The notes beneath the pieces were generated by a model. It saw only the letters and a list, made by a program, of their open reading frames with translations, made no database searches and was not told the origin of the DNA. Source: Deinococcus betulae (GTDB lineage: Bacteria; Deinococcota; Deinococci; Deinococcales; Deinococcaceae). Taken from it: a stretch of DNA of 64,000 bases. Below are positions 21,759-30,242 of this stretch, piece after piece (within the stretch, counting starts at the first letter, position 1; every line of letters begins with the position of its first letter). The translations under genes and the position numbers were made by a program. The DNA lies in contig NZ_JAIQXU010000001.1 in NCBI RefSeq assembly GCF_020166395.1, positions 310,001 to 374,000 on the forward strand. Reading direction: 5' to 3'.

Positions 21759-22484
21759 TCAGCCTGCTGGGGCCGCCGCGATCAGGCGATCGAGCCATTC
21801 CGCCAGCAGCTGACGCTCTGCACCAGACAGAGCTGTCTGCTGGTCTGTCAGTCCAGCGCGCAGGGCAATCGCATGTGCGGTCGTTCGATCCTGCGCAGTC
21901 AGGCGTGGTCTGGTCGCCGCCTGCTCTGGGGTCAGAACCGCTGCCAGGACCGCTTCGCGCATGCTGGAGGACAGCCGAGAATCCCGCCGCTCTGGCGCGC
22001 TCCTGATCAGGGTCAGCGTGACCCCTTCACCCGCCGCCGCAATCATCTGAACAGCGCGGGGAATGCCCACTTGCAACCGGCCCGCCTGGGCCACGCGCGT
22101 CACCAACTGCGTCAGCACCGCGTGGCCCGCTTCGGCAGCCGGGGACCGCGTCCCAACCGCCGGATTCTCGTAGATCAGGGCGTACACGGCGGGATGGGCC
22201 AGCCCAAAGGCGATGTGCGTGTCCCAGCCGCGCCGCAGCTCGGCGACGGGATCGTCGGTCTCAGGCTGGGTGCTTTTTGCATGGACGTACGCCGCAAAGG
22301 TGGTGCGCGCCACCTCATCCAAGAGGCCCTGAAGATCACCAAATTGACGGTACAGGGTTGGCGCCTGAATACCGGCGGCGGCGGCCACGGCGCGTGTCGA
22401 AGCGGCTTCCCGGCCACCCTGCGCCAGGAGCGTGGCGGTGGCGCTGATGATGCGCTCCCGCACCGCCGTCATCTTGGGCTCCAT
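21759..22484 (-). CDS. TetR family transcriptional regulator
   Basis: A 241-residue regulator with an N-terminal TetR helix-turn-helix: RERIISATATLLAQGGREAASTRAVAAAAGIQAPTLYRQFGDLQGLLDEV (about 8-57). The ligand-binding C-terminal domain is unassigned. ATG at 22484 is preferred over a GTG 9 nt upstream. The palindrome TGTTA-N7-TAACA directly abuts this start and recurs at the -10 box of the divergent oxidoreductase gene, so the protein probably represses itself and its neighbour. The inducing ligand is unknown; quinones or other electrophiles are plausible given the target. Confidence 0.9.
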   Translation of the reverse strand: MEPKMTAVRERIISATATLLAQGGREAASTRAVAAAAGIQAPTLYRQFGDLQGLLDEVARTTFAAYVHAKSTQPETDDPVAELRRGWDTHIAFGLAHPAVYALIYENPAVGTRSPAAEAGHAVLTQLVTRVAQAGRLQVGIPRAVQMIAAAGEGVTLTLIRSAPERRDSRLSSSMREAVLAAVLTPEQAATRPRLTAQDRTTAHAIALRAGLTDQQTALSGAERQLLAEWLDRLIAAAPAG

Positions 22485-22500
22485 GTTAGCCACGGTAACA
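22484..22500. promoter_or_regulatory. TetR operator, site 1
   Basis: TGTTAGCCACGGTAACA, a 17-bp palindrome of form TGTTA-N7-TAACA touching the tetR start codon. Bound repressor would block tetR transcription or translation initiation. Confidence 0.65.
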
Positions 22501-22516
22501 CGGAATTGTCATCCAC

Positions 22517-22545
22517 TTGACCAATCAGAGCAAACAGAATAGTGT
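22517..22545 (+). promoter_or_regulatory. Promoter of the quinone-reductase-like gene
   Basis: TTGACC (22517-22522), 17-bp spacer, TAGTGT (22540-22545). Operator site 2 covers the -10 and the start point. Confidence 0.7.
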
Positions 22546-22559
22546 TATCTCTGTTAACA
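22543..22559. promoter_or_regulatory. TetR operator, site 2
   Basis: TGTTATCTCTGTTAACA, again TGTTA-N7-TAACA, overlapping the -10 box of the plus-strand gene. Centre-to-centre distance to site 1 is 59 bp. Confidence 0.65.
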
Positions 22560-22613
22560 GCTCAGGGCTCTCTGGTGATATCAGGAGCGAAAGTGCCGTT
22601 AAGGAGAGACTCC

Positions 22614-23480
22614 ATGATTGTTGTGACAGGTGCCACCGGCCAGCTGGGCCGCCTTATCGTTGAGCAACTTCTCACCAGGGTTTCCCCTAATCAGATCGGC
22701 GTGAGCGTCCGCAACCCGGAGAAGGCTGGCGATCTGGCGGCGCTGGGGGTCCGGGTGCGACCGGGCGACTTCGCCCAGCCGGACACGCTGGCCCGCGCTT
22801 TTGAGGGTGCAGAGCAGGTGCTTCTCGTGTCGTCCAACGCACGCACCTACGGCGGCAATCCCCTTGTTCAGCACCGCAACGCCATTGAGGCGGCCCGCGC
22901 CGCCGGGGTCACCCGCATCGTGTACACCAGCCAGATGGCCGCCGGCGCCGCCTCGGCCTTTCCACCCGCGCGCGACCACGCCGCCACTGAAGAGATGCTG
23001 CAGCACTCTGGGCTAGCGTGGACCGCCCTGCGCAACGGGTTCTACACCGAAAGTCTCCCGATGTTCATGGGCAACGCACTGGAGACCGGGCTGCTCGACA
23101 CCCCCCAGGACGGCCCGGTCGCCTGGACCACGCACCACGATCTGGCTGGCGGCGCAGCGGCAATCCTGGCACAGCCAGGGCAGTATGAAGGACCGACGCC
23201 GCCTCTGACTGCCGCGCAGGCGGTGGACTTCACCGAGCTGGCCAGCATCGCCTCAGACGTGCTGGGCCGCCCCGTCCAGCACACGGTCTTTCCTGATGAA
23301 GAACTCGGCAGGCGTCTAGAGGCGCGTGGCCTGTCAGCCGCCGCCGCGCCCCTCATCCTGGGGATGTATCAGGCGGGCCGCGCCGGGGAATTTGCGGGGG
23401 CCAACCCGGCACTTGAGCAGCTGTTGGAGCGACCTACTACAGACATCCGCACATTCCTGCAAGACCACCTGAGCCAGTGA
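22614..23480 (+). CDS. NmrA/QOR2-like NAD(P)H:quinone oxidoreductase
   Basis: A 288-residue atypical short-chain dehydrogenase. The N-terminal NAD(P)-binding motif is VTGATGQLGRLIVEQLL (4-20), followed by VSVRNPEKAGDL, which fits NADPH preference. Later come VLLVSSNARTYGGNPLVQHRNAIEAARAAGVTRIVYTSQ and WTALRNGFYTESL, close to E. coli QorB (YtfG). It likely reduces quinones or detoxifies electrophiles. Shine-Dalgarno AAGGAG lies 7 nt before ATG. It is controlled by the divergent TetR gene through the two operators described. Terminators follow. Confidence 0.87.
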   Translation: MIVVTGATGQLGRLIVEQLLTRVSPNQIGVSVRNPEKAGDLAALGVRVRPGDFAQPDTLARAFEGAEQVLLVSSNARTYGGNPLVQHRNAIEAARAAGVTRIVYTSQMAAGAASAFPPARDHAATEEMLQHSGLAWTALRNGFYTESLPMFMGNALETGLLDTPQDGPVAWTTHHDLAGGAAAILAQPGQYEGPTPPLTAAQAVDFTELASIASDVLGRPVQHTVFPDEELGRRLEARGLSAAAAPLILGMYQAGRAGEFAGANPALEQLLERPTTDIRTFLQDHLSQ

Positions 23481-23530
23481 CCCACTCTTTGAACAGATCG
23501 GCCTGCGGAAGCGGACTCTGAATCTCATCT

Positions 23531-23564
23531 GCTAAAAGCGCCGCCGGTTTAACCAGCGGCGCTT
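23531..23564 (-). terminator. Hairpin terminator, minus-directed
   Basis: AAGCGCCGC/GCGGCGCTT 9-bp stem, extended by GGT/ACC inside. TTTTAGC follows on the minus strand, so it can end the malQ transcript. Confidence 0.65.
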
Positions 23565-23617
23565 CACAGATGACCCCTGATCAATGACCTCACACTTCTT
23601 GTGACTCTCAGCGTGCA

Positions 23618-23650
23618 TTTGGGTGCCCTCTTGGCTTGAGGGCACCCAAA
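23618..23650 (+). terminator. Hairpin terminator between qor-like gene and malQ
   Basis: Perfect 13-bp stem TTTGGGTGCCCTC/GAGGGCACCCAAA with loop TTGGCTT, followed on the plus strand by a pyrimidine-rich CACTCTTTCTC. It lies between two convergent genes and may work in both directions. Confidence 0.65.
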
Positions 23651-23705
23651 CACTCTTTCTCTATTTATTGGCCATGTGGCCAAGCGCAGTGGTTAGTCGG
23701 TGCTC

Positions 23706-25217
23706 TTAGCGGCTCAACCGCCCCGTTTCTTCTGTCAGCGTCCGCAAGGTGGTGGCCAGGTCAGGAAGCAGGTCAGCAGCGTTATAACGCCAGGTCCAGT
23801 TGTGGTCGCCCGTCGTACCTGGCAGGTTCATGCGTGCCTCAGTGCCCTGGTTGAACAGGTCCTGCAGCGGCACCACCGCCAGCTTGGCGCGGCTTTCGAA
23901 GGCGATACGCGTCAGCATGGGGGCAAACACCTCCTCAGTGGGGTCACTGCTGGTGTAGACGCGGAAATTGTGCCGTTCGAGTTCCTCGGCGGCGCGCCAC
24001 CAGCCGCGCGTGGTGTCGTTGTCGTGCGTGCCGGTGTAGACCACCTGATTTTCCCGCAGGTTATGAGGCAGAAAGTCATTCACGCTGAACTCCCCGCCTC
24101 CGAAGGCAAATTGCAGCACCGCCATCCCAGGAAACTGAAAATCGTCGCGCAGTTTTTCCACGTCGGGGGTCACTACGCCCAGGTCCTCGGCAATGATGGG
24201 CAACTCACCCAGCGCGCCCAGCACCGCCTCAAACATTGCGTGGCCCGGCGCCGGCACCCAGCGGCCGTGCATGGCCGTTTCAGCCGGGAACGGAATCTCC
24301 CAGTAGGCCGCAAAGCCCCGGAAGTGGTCAATGCGAATCACGTCGTACAGCTTCAGGCTGCCTTGAAAGCGCTTGATCCACCACGCAAAGCCGTCTTCGG
24401 CCATGGCTTCCCAGTTGTAAAGCGGGTTGCCCCACAGCTGCCCCGTTTCGCTGAAGTAGTCCGGCGGCACCCCGGCCACCACGGTCGGCTGGCCCTGCTC
24501 GTCAAAATAGAACTGGTCGCGGGCGGCCCAGGCGTCGCTGGAATCCATCGCCACAAAAATGGGAATGTCCCCGATGATCTGAATGCCCTTCTCGGCGGCG
24601 TAGCGGCGCAGCACCGTCCACTGCCGGAAAAACAGGAACTGCACGAATTTGACGCGCTCGGTGATGTTGTTCAGGCGTTCTGCCGCTTGGGCCAGCACTT
24701 CCGGGTCACGGTCGCGCGAGCCAGCTTCCCAGGCATTCCAGGGCAGCCCGCCGTGGGCGTCTTTCAGAGCCATGAACAGCGCGTAGTCGTCCAGCCACTC
24801 GGCCTCGGAGGTCTTAAACGCCTCGAAGTCGGGCTTCAGGTGCTGGGCGTCCCCGAAGGCGTAGCGGGCGTAGGCGCGCTCCAGCATCTGGTTGCGCCAC
24901 ACGTATTGCAGGCCGAAGTCCACCTTGCTGGCGCTGAAAGGCGGCACCGCGTTGAAGTCCTTGTCATCCAGCAGACCGTGTTCGCGCAGGGCGGTCAGGT
25001 CAATCAGGTAGGGGTTGCCTGCAAACGCCGAAAACGCCTGGTAGGGGCTGTCGCCGTAGCCGGTGGGGCCCAGCGGCATGACCTGCCAGTACCGCTGACC
25101 CGCCGCCGCCAGCCAGTCGATAAAGGTGCGCGCCTGCTGCCCGAGTTCACCGATGCCGTAGGGGCCAGGCAGGCTGGTGGGATGCAGCAAAACACCACTG
25201 GAGCGTGAAATTGTCAT
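23706..25217 (-). CDS. malQ: 4-alpha-glucanotransferase (amylomaltase)
   Basis: Transfers alpha-1,4-glucan chains between maltodextrins, releasing glucose; GH77, 503 residues, the usual bacterial short form. It opens with RSSGVLLHPTSLPGPYGIGELG. IRIDHFRGFAAYWEIP holds the catalytic nucleophile Asp. ELPIIAEDLGVVTPDVEKLRDDF carries the acid/base Glu, and YTGTHDNDTTRGWW the third acidic residue. The C-terminus PGTTGDHNWTWRYN is typical. Shine-Dalgarno GGAGGT lies 7 nt before ATG. It is monocistronic here, while a sugar ABC operon that may feed it is about 30 kb away. Confidence 0.97.
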   Translation of the reverse strand: MTISRSSGVLLHPTSLPGPYGIGELGQQARTFIDWLAAAGQRYWQVMPLGPTGYGDSPYQAFSAFAGNPYLIDLTALREHGLLDDKDFNAVPPFSASKVDFGLQYVWRNQMLERAYARYAFGDAQHLKPDFEAFKTSEAEWLDDYALFMALKDAHGGLPWNAWEAGSRDRDPEVLAQAAERLNNITERVKFVQFLFFRQWTVLRRYAAEKGIQIIGDIPIFVAMDSSDAWAARDQFYFDEQGQPTVVAGVPPDYFSETGQLWGNPLYNWEAMAEDGFAWWIKRFQGSLKLYDVIRIDHFRGFAAYWEIPFPAETAMHGRWVPAPGHAMFEAVLGALGELPIIAEDLGVVTPDVEKLRDDFQFPGMAVLQFAFGGGEFSVNDFLPHNLRENQVVYTGTHDNDTTRGWWRAAEELERHNFRVYTSSDPTEEVFAPMLTRIAFESRAKLAVVPLQDLFNQGTEARMNLPGTTGDHNWTWRYNAADLLPDLATTLRTLTEETGRLSR

Positions 25218-25615
25218 AGAAGGGACCTCCGGGATGCAGGGGAATGAGCGTTACAGGACAGGCTGGAAGTGATTCCAGTACATGCCCCCGATAGTAACGC
25301 GACGCCGCCGGCGCCTGGTCGGTTGCCTAAGATTTTCTCCTGATTGGGCTGAGTTCAGAAGTAAGCAGAGGCGAGAGAGTCAGGCTGTCTTCTGAGGGGC
25401 AGAGACGAGCAGCCACGTCCGTTCTGAAAGAGGCTCAGCAGAGGCTGGGCACACAGCGGGCGCGGCGATAAAGCGAGTGCAGTAGACCGGCAAAGTGTCC
25501 GGCGCCCTGTTGGGCCTGACCCTCCCGATAGCTCTGCGAGCAGCGCCGACCCTCTGGCCCGACGACCACACTTCCAGGTGGAGCCCTCGCCTGGAATACT
25601 GCACCCCTCAATCCC
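25218..25615. other. Intergenic region upstream of malQ, no gene recognised
   Basis: 398 bp. It contains the malQ Shine-Dalgarno and presumably its promoter. Near 25602-25612 the reverse strand reads ATTGAGGGGTG, a word shared with the repeats at 19811 and 44371. The open frames here have no coding character that I can support. Confidence 0.45.
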
Positions 25616-26758
25616 CTATTTGGTGTTCAGAAAATCGAGAATTGCTCGCGCAAGCGCCTGGGCCATGCGTTCGCGGTAGGCCGGCTGGGCCAGGCGGGGG
25701 CCTTCGCTGGGGCTACTGGCAAACCCCAGTTCCACCAGAATGGCGGGCGTCGTGGGGTTGCGGATGACATAGAAGGTGTCGGTCTTGACGCCACGGTTCA
25801 CGGCCCCGGTGGCGGCGATGAGGCGCGACTGCACCCGCTGGGCCAGCTGCCGGCTAAACGCCACCTTGGCCTGCGCCAGAATGTCACCCAGCAGGTTCTG
25901 GGCCAGATTGGACGCCTGACGGGTCAGTTCTTCACCCACGCTGCCACCCCCGTTTTCCTGCACCGCCAGGCTGCGGTTGCTGCCCGCCAGCGACTGCCCG
26001 AAGTAATAGGTCTCGATACCCTGGGCGCTTGGACCGGCCGAATTGATGTGAATACTGACAAAGGCGCTGACCTGCCCGGTGTTGGCCAGCCGCGAGCGGG
26101 CTTCCAGGTCAGCACGTTTGTTGGCACTCAGGTGCTGGTCGGCCGTGCGCGACATCACTACATCAACCCCGTGTTTGAGCAGCTCGGCGCGGGTGCGCAG
26201 GGCCACGTCCAGCGTCACGGCCTCTTCGGTGACCCAGCGGCTGACGGCACCGGGGTCGTTGCCGCCGTGCCCGGCGTCCAGCACCACGCGCGGGCGCAGG
26301 GCCGGGGTGGCGGTGCTGACTGGGCGGGTGACCGCAGCTGGGGCCACAGCCGGCTGCGCCGAGGCCGGCGTGGCCGGTACGCGCGCCGCCGCCACACTGG
26401 TCGGCACGTCAATGACCAGACGCGCCGCCTGCCCGCCCGCTGGGGGCAGGACGCTGACTTTGGCCTGGGCGTGGCCTTTGGCCAGGGTGACGGTCACGGT
26501 GCCGCCCGCCACCGCGTAGGCGGTCACCCCCGGCGCGCTCAGCGGCCCCTGCTCGGCTTTCAGGGTCACGTCGAGTTTGACGGTCACGCTCTGGGCCGCC
26601 ACCTTCACCTGACTGGCGGCCGTGCGCGGCAGGTCAAACACCAGGCGGGTATACCCGTCGTGCTGGCCCACACGGGGCGCCGCCAGGGCACTGGAACACA
26701 CAAGGAGCAGCGCCAGCAGCGCCGCACGCCGCGCCAGCGAGAAAACAGCAGGGATCAC
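25616..26758 (-). CDS. N-acetylmuramoyl-L-alanine amidase with AMIN domain
   Basis: Exported peptidoglycan hydrolase of 380 residues (amidase_3, AmiC-like) that cleaves the MurNAc-L-Ala bond, using zinc. Signal peptide: AVFSLARRAALLALLLVCSSALA. The AMIN domain comes next (about 30-120: RVGQHDGYTRLVFDLPRTA...). The catalytic domain starts at VVLDAGHGGNDPGA with zinc ligands His and the later Glu, FVSIHINSA gives the second His, and AILVELGFASSPSE the catalytic Glu. GTG at 26758 is chosen because TACACT stands 7 nt upstream and the signal peptide begins there; an upstream extension lacks sense. It is divergent from the LptA-like gene. Confidence 0.9.
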   Translation of the reverse strand: MIPAVFSLARRAALLALLLVCSSALAAPRVGQHDGYTRLVFDLPRTAASQVKVAAQSVTVKLDVTLKAEQGPLSAPGVTAYAVAGGTVTVTLAKGHAQAKVSVLPPAGGQAARLVIDVPTSVAAARVPATPASAQPAVAPAAVTRPVSTATPALRPRVVLDAGHGGNDPGAVSRWVTEEAVTLDVALRTRAELLKHGVDVVMSRTADQHLSANKRADLEARSRLANTGQVSAFVSIHINSAGPSAQGIETYYFGQSLAGSNRSLAVQENGGGSVGEELTRQASNLAQNLLGDILAQAKVAFSRQLAQRVQSRLIAATGAVNRGVKTDTFYVIRNPTTPAILVELGFASSPSEGPRLAQPAYRERMAQALARAILDFLNTK

Positions 26759-26765
26759 GGCGCGG

Positions 26766-26771
26766 AGTGTA
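26766..26771 (-). promoter_or_regulatory. -10 element of the amidase gene
   Basis: TACACT on the minus strand, 7 nt before the GTG at 26758. It decides the start codon. Confidence 0.55.
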
Positions 26772-26898
26772 GCGTCCCGCAGGACGGGGATGGCTGGAAC
26801 CGCATGAGGACAGAAGTGGCCCCCGCCCGGCGCACACCTGAACGGCACCTGACGCGGGCCCTCACGCCACCCGGACAGAGTCTGGATAGGGTAAGCGG

Positions 26899-27537
26899 AT
26901 GTCCTTTCCCCGACCCCTCTTGCTGGCAGCTCTGGCCCTGACGCTGGGCGGTGCCCAGGCCCTGACCTTTGGCGGCCTGACCATCACCCCACGCGGCGAG
27001 CAGCGCCTGAACCTGGAGACAGGGGCCACGGACCTGCCTCAGGGCGGCGCCGCCACCGATGCCCGCAGCGGCCTGAACCTGACGGCCGAACGCCTGAACC
27101 TGCTGCCCGGTCAGACCCTGAACGCGCAGAGGGCCACAGTGACCACCAAGCAGGGCGGCACCCTGAAAGCCCCGCAGCTGACCTACGACCTAAAAGCTGG
27201 TACGGTCACGGCTTCCGGCGGCGTGACCTACAGCGACGCGCGGCTGCGCGGGCTGAGTGCCCCGACCCTGACCCTGAACGTGAAGACAGGCTTCGTCACA
27301 GCGTCTGGAGGCGTGAAAGCCCAGACCCCGGCGCTGAGTGGCGCAGCGCTGGTCTTTGACCCCAGTACCATGCAGGCGGTGCTGACTGGGCCTTACCGGG
27401 TCAATCAGGGCACCCTGAAAGTCGACGCGCCCGCTGGAGGCCGCCTGCTGCTGGTCTTCGGTGGAAACCGTGTGGTGCGCGCCACCGAGCAGCCCGACGC
27501 CGACAGCCTGGCCCGCTTTACGCCGTATCTGAAATAA
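26899..27537 (+). CDS. LptA/OstA-like secreted protein
   Basis: A 212-residue exported protein. Signal peptide MSFPRPLLLAALALTLGGAQA is followed by beta-rich repeats of OstA type: LNLTAERLNLLPGQTLNAQRATVTTKQGGTLKAPQLTYDLKAGTVTASGGVTYSD and a second unit with LTLNVKTGFVTASGGVKAQ. This suggests a beta-jellyroll of the LptA/LptC class, which in Gram-negatives bridges lipid transport to the outer membrane. Deinococci lack classical LPS, so the cargo is unknown. TAGGGT lies 6 nt before ATG (leaderless). The gene is divergent from the amidase. Confidence 0.75.
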   Translation: MSFPRPLLLAALALTLGGAQALTFGGLTITPRGEQRLNLETGATDLPQGGAATDARSGLNLTAERLNLLPGQTLNAQRATVTTKQGGTLKAPQLTYDLKAGTVTASGGVTYSDARLRGLSAPTLTLNVKTGFVTASGGVKAQTPALSGAALVFDPSTMQAVLTGPYRVNQGTLKVDAPAGGRLLLVFGGNRVVRATEQPDADSLARFTPYLK

Positions 27538-27552
27538 GGCCAGGTGCCCATC

Positions 27553-27577
27553 AAAAACCCCCTCCACATAGAGGGGG
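27553..27577 (-). terminator. Terminator of the MFS transporter gene
   Basis: 7-bp stem CCCCCTC/GAGGGGG (6-nt loop) followed on the minus strand by TTTTT. It also lies 20 nt after the convergent LptA-like gene. Confidence 0.8.
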
Positions 27578-27608
27578 ATCTTCGTGAATGCCTTGAGGCA
27601 AGAAGGGC

Positions 27609-29720
27609 TTAGATTTCGACGTGGGCGGGCGCGGCCTTTTCGCCCTTGGCGCGGCGCGGGATTTCCAGATTGGGCATCATCAGCGTGGCCAGGAACGCCA
27701 GCAGGGCCACCACAATCGAGTAGCGGTAGATGCTGGAAATGGTGTTGGCAAAGGCCACCTTGGCGGCGCGGCCGCTGGCGAGGCTGATTTTCTCTCCGTC
27801 GTTCACGCCGGTCAGGGCGGCGCTCAGGGCCTGGCTGGTGGCCTGCTCGGCGGCTGTCTCCTGCCCCTGGGCCAGGCCCTGCCGGATGCCGCTCAGCAGC
27901 TGCTCGCGGGCCTGGGGGCTGGCCAGGGCCTGAGCGGGAATGCCGTTCAGGTTGTCGCGCAGGGCCTGGGGCAGCTGCGGGTTGCTCGCCACAGCACGCA
28001 CCTGGGCCGCGTCGCCGCTGTTCACAGCCGCCTCAATGGCCGCCTGGGTCTGGGCAAAGCCGGCTTTCACGCTGGCCGCCACACCGCCTTCGGGAATGGA
28101 GGTGAACTGCTGGCGCGCGGCGGCGGGCAGTCCGGCAATAAACTTGTCCTGCTTGAGGACGTTCACCGCAGCCGGGTCGCCGGTCTGAATAGCGGCCGTC
28201 AGGTTTTTGCGCAGCGTAACGAAGCGGGCCTGAATCTGCTCGGGGGTTTCGGGCGTCTGGTTGCGGTTGCCTTCTGGACCGTTGCCCGAGCGAATCTCAT
28301 CGCTGATGGTCTGCAAGGTGGTCGCCACCGTGCCCTGATTGCTGGCGGCCTGCGCGGCAAACTGAGTAGCCAGGTTGCTGCTGACACCAGCGGTCAGAAT
28401 GGCGCCAAAGATAGCGGTGCCGATGGTGCTGCCCATCTGCTGAAAAAACTGCCCGGCGCTGGTGGCCACGCCAATTTCCCAGGGCTTGACCGACAGCTGG
28501 AGGGCGGTGGTGTACAGCGGCAGCGCGGGCCCCAGGCCCAGGCCCAGCAGCACCATGCGGATAATCACGCTGTTGTAGCTGGAGTCCGCGTTCAGGGTGG
28601 AGAGGGCGAAAAAGCCCAGGCCAGCAGTCATGAGACCAATCAGCATCAGCGGCTTGTAGCGGCCCATGCGGCTGGCAATCTGGCCCGAGCCGATAGCGCC
28701 GATAATCAGGCCCACCGTCAGCGGAATGGTGGCCGTGCCGGCGGCGGTGGCCGACACGCCCTGCACCTGCACCAGATACAGGCTGAGAAACAGAATGGCG
28801 CCCAGAAACCCGGCCCCGATCATGAAGCGGGCAATGGCGCCCCAGGCGAAGGTGGGGTTCTTGAACAGCGTGAGGGGCAGGATGGGGCTTTCGTGGCGGC
28901 TTTCCACGATCAGGAAGGTCACCAGCGCTGCGGCGCTCAGGCCGAAGAGGCCCAGAATCATGGGACTGGTCCAGGCATAGTTGCCGTCGGCGCCCCAGGT
29001 CAGGGCCAGCAGCAGCGGCACGGCGAACACCAGAATCAGGAAGGCGCCCAGCCAGTCCACCTTCGCCTGAAGCCCGCTGGCGAGCCGGGGCATCTTGCTG
29101 GCAATGAACGCCAGGGCGATCAGACCAATCGGGAGGTTGACGTAAAAGACCCAGCGCCACGACACCTGGTCGGTCAGGAAGCCGCCCAGCAGCGGGCCAA
29201 TCACGCTGCTCAGGCCAAAGACGGCGCCGAACAGGCCCTGGTAACGGGGGCGGTCCACGGGTTCAAACAGGTCAGCAATGATGGCAAAGGCCACGGACCC
29301 CAGCGCGGCGGCCCCCACGCCTTGCAGGCCACGGAACACCACCAGCTGCATCATGCCGCCGCCAAACAGGTTGCCCAGGAACGGCTCGCCGCTCAAACCA
29401 CACAGCGCCGAACCCAGCAGGAAGATCACGATGCCGATCATCAGAATCGGCTTGCGGCCATACAGGTCCGAGAGTTTGCCGTAAATGGGCACCAGCGCCG
29501 TGTTGGTCAGCAGGTAGGCGGTGGTGACCCAGGAATACAGGCTCAGGCCATTGAGCTCCTGGGTGATGCGCGGCATGGCGGTGGACACGATGGTCTGGTC
29601 CAGCGCGCTGAGAAACAGGCCCAGCAGCACGCCAAACAGAATCAGGCGCTTGGTGGACAGGTCCAGCGTCTTGGCGTAATCAATGCGCCCGGCTGGCTCG
29701 GGGGTGGCGGGGGTGGTCAT
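27609..29720 (-). CDS. MFS efflux transporter, DHA2 (EmrB/QacA) family, with a large hydrophilic insertion
   Basis: Proton-driven multidrug exporter of 703 residues with 14 predicted helices. The DHA2 motif LDQTIVSTAMPRI is in helix 1 (about 39-51) and GKLSDLYGRKPILMIG is the loop 2-3 motif. Between the last two helices an insert of about 190 residues (roughly 455-650) is rich in Ala, Gln and Asn, with repeats like TGDPAAVN, SGDAAQVR and LPAAARQQF, much longer than in EmrB. It should face outside. ATG at 29720 overlaps the marR stop (ATGA). It is controlled by the MarR gene of the same operon. Confidence 0.92.
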   Translation of the reverse strand: MTTPATPEPAGRIDYAKTLDLSTKRLILFGVLLGLFLSALDQTIVSTAMPRITQELNGLSLYSWVTTAYLLTNTALVPIYGKLSDLYGRKPILMIGIVIFLLGSALCGLSGEPFLGNLFGGGMMQLVVFRGLQGVGAAALGSVAFAIIADLFEPVDRPRYQGLFGAVFGLSSVIGPLLGGFLTDQVSWRWVFYVNLPIGLIALAFIASKMPRLASGLQAKVDWLGAFLILVFAVPLLLALTWGADGNYAWTSPMILGLFGLSAAALVTFLIVESRHESPILPLTLFKNPTFAWGAIARFMIGAGFLGAILFLSLYLVQVQGVSATAAGTATIPLTVGLIIGAIGSGQIASRMGRYKPLMLIGLMTAGLGFFALSTLNADSSYNSVIIRMVLLGLGLGPALPLYTTALQLSVKPWEIGVATSAGQFFQQMGSTIGTAIFGAILTAGVSSNLATQFAAQAASNQGTVATTLQTISDEIRSGNGPEGNRNQTPETPEQIQARFVTLRKNLTAAIQTGDPAAVNVLKQDKFIAGLPAAARQQFTSIPEGGVAASVKAGFAQTQAAIEAAVNSGDAAQVRAVASNPQLPQALRDNLNGIPAQALASPQAREQLLSGIRQGLAQGQETAAEQATSQALSAALTGVNDGEKISLASGRAAKVAFANTISSIYRYSIVVALLAFLATLMMPNLEIPRRAKGEKAAPAHVEI

Positions 29721-30226
29721 GCTTGCTCCTGGCAATGGGGGGAAAGAGGTTCGAGCTCATCCAGCAGCGCTTGCAGGTGCTGCTCGGCGGCCAGAATGGT
29801 CTGAAGATTGAGGCCGGTAAACGTGGTGATGTAGGCGCCGACAAATTCGGTGTCCATGCGGTTCACCACGCTGCGCCCGGCGTCGGTGAGGTCCACCAGC
29901 TTTTCGCGGCGGTTTTCTGGGTTTTCCTGGCGGGCGGCCAGGCCGCGTTTGACCAGGCGCTCGACCAGGTGGCTGGCGGCCGGCAGGCTCAGGCGGGTGC
30001 GCTCACTGAGCTGGGTCACGGTCAGGGGCGCGTAGGCACGCAGCTGGTGCAGCGCCGTGACCTGCGAAAAGCTGAGGTCGTGGCCCTGCAATTCGTCTTG
30101 CATGCCGCGCATTACCCGGCTGCTGATGTGGCGGTGTAGCCGCTTCATGGTCAGCCCCAGGCGCTGCGCCGCTTCAACGTGTTCCGGGCTGGGCGGCGGC
30201 AGGGGGGGGCGTTCAGGTGGAGTCAT
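29717..30226 (-). CDS. MarR family transcriptional regulator
   Basis: A 169-residue winged-helix regulator. The helix-turn-helix and wing run from about 70 to 120: FSQVTALHQLRAYAPLTVTQLSERTRLSLPAASHLVERLVKRGLAARQENPENRREKLVDLTDAG, with the typical D-R-R-x-K-x-V-x-L-T wing form. Flanking helices form the dimer. It precedes and overlaps the MFS gene, so it is probably the local repressor of efflux and of itself, released by a drug-like ligand. A palindrome just upstream of the start is a likely operator. Confidence 0.92.
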   Translation of the reverse strand: MTPPERPPLPPPSPEHVEAAQRLGLTMKRLHRHISSRVMRGMQDELQGHDLSFSQVTALHQLRAYAPLTVTQLSERTRLSLPAASHLVERLVKRGLAARQENPENRREKLVDLTDAGRSVVNRMDTEFVGAYITTFTGLNLQTILAAEQHLQALLDELEPLSPHCQEQA

Positions 30227-30228
30227 AC

Positions 30229-30242
30229 TTCCAAGCTTGCAA
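30229..30242. promoter_or_regulatory. Candidate MarR operator
   Basis: TTCCAAGCTTGCAA, a palindrome of form TTnCAAGCTTGnAA, 2 bp upstream of the marR start codon. Single copy, so a chance palindrome cannot be excluded. Confidence 0.45.

Noticed and set aside
23700..25208. 502-codon open frame opposite malQ
   Set aside because: Shadow frame; malQ motifs are complete on the minus strand.
27621..29804. 727-codon open frame on the plus strand opposite the MFS gene
   Set aside because: Antisense shadow of a high-GC gene: His/Gln/Gly-rich translation without domains, while the minus strand encodes a clear 14-helix transporter.
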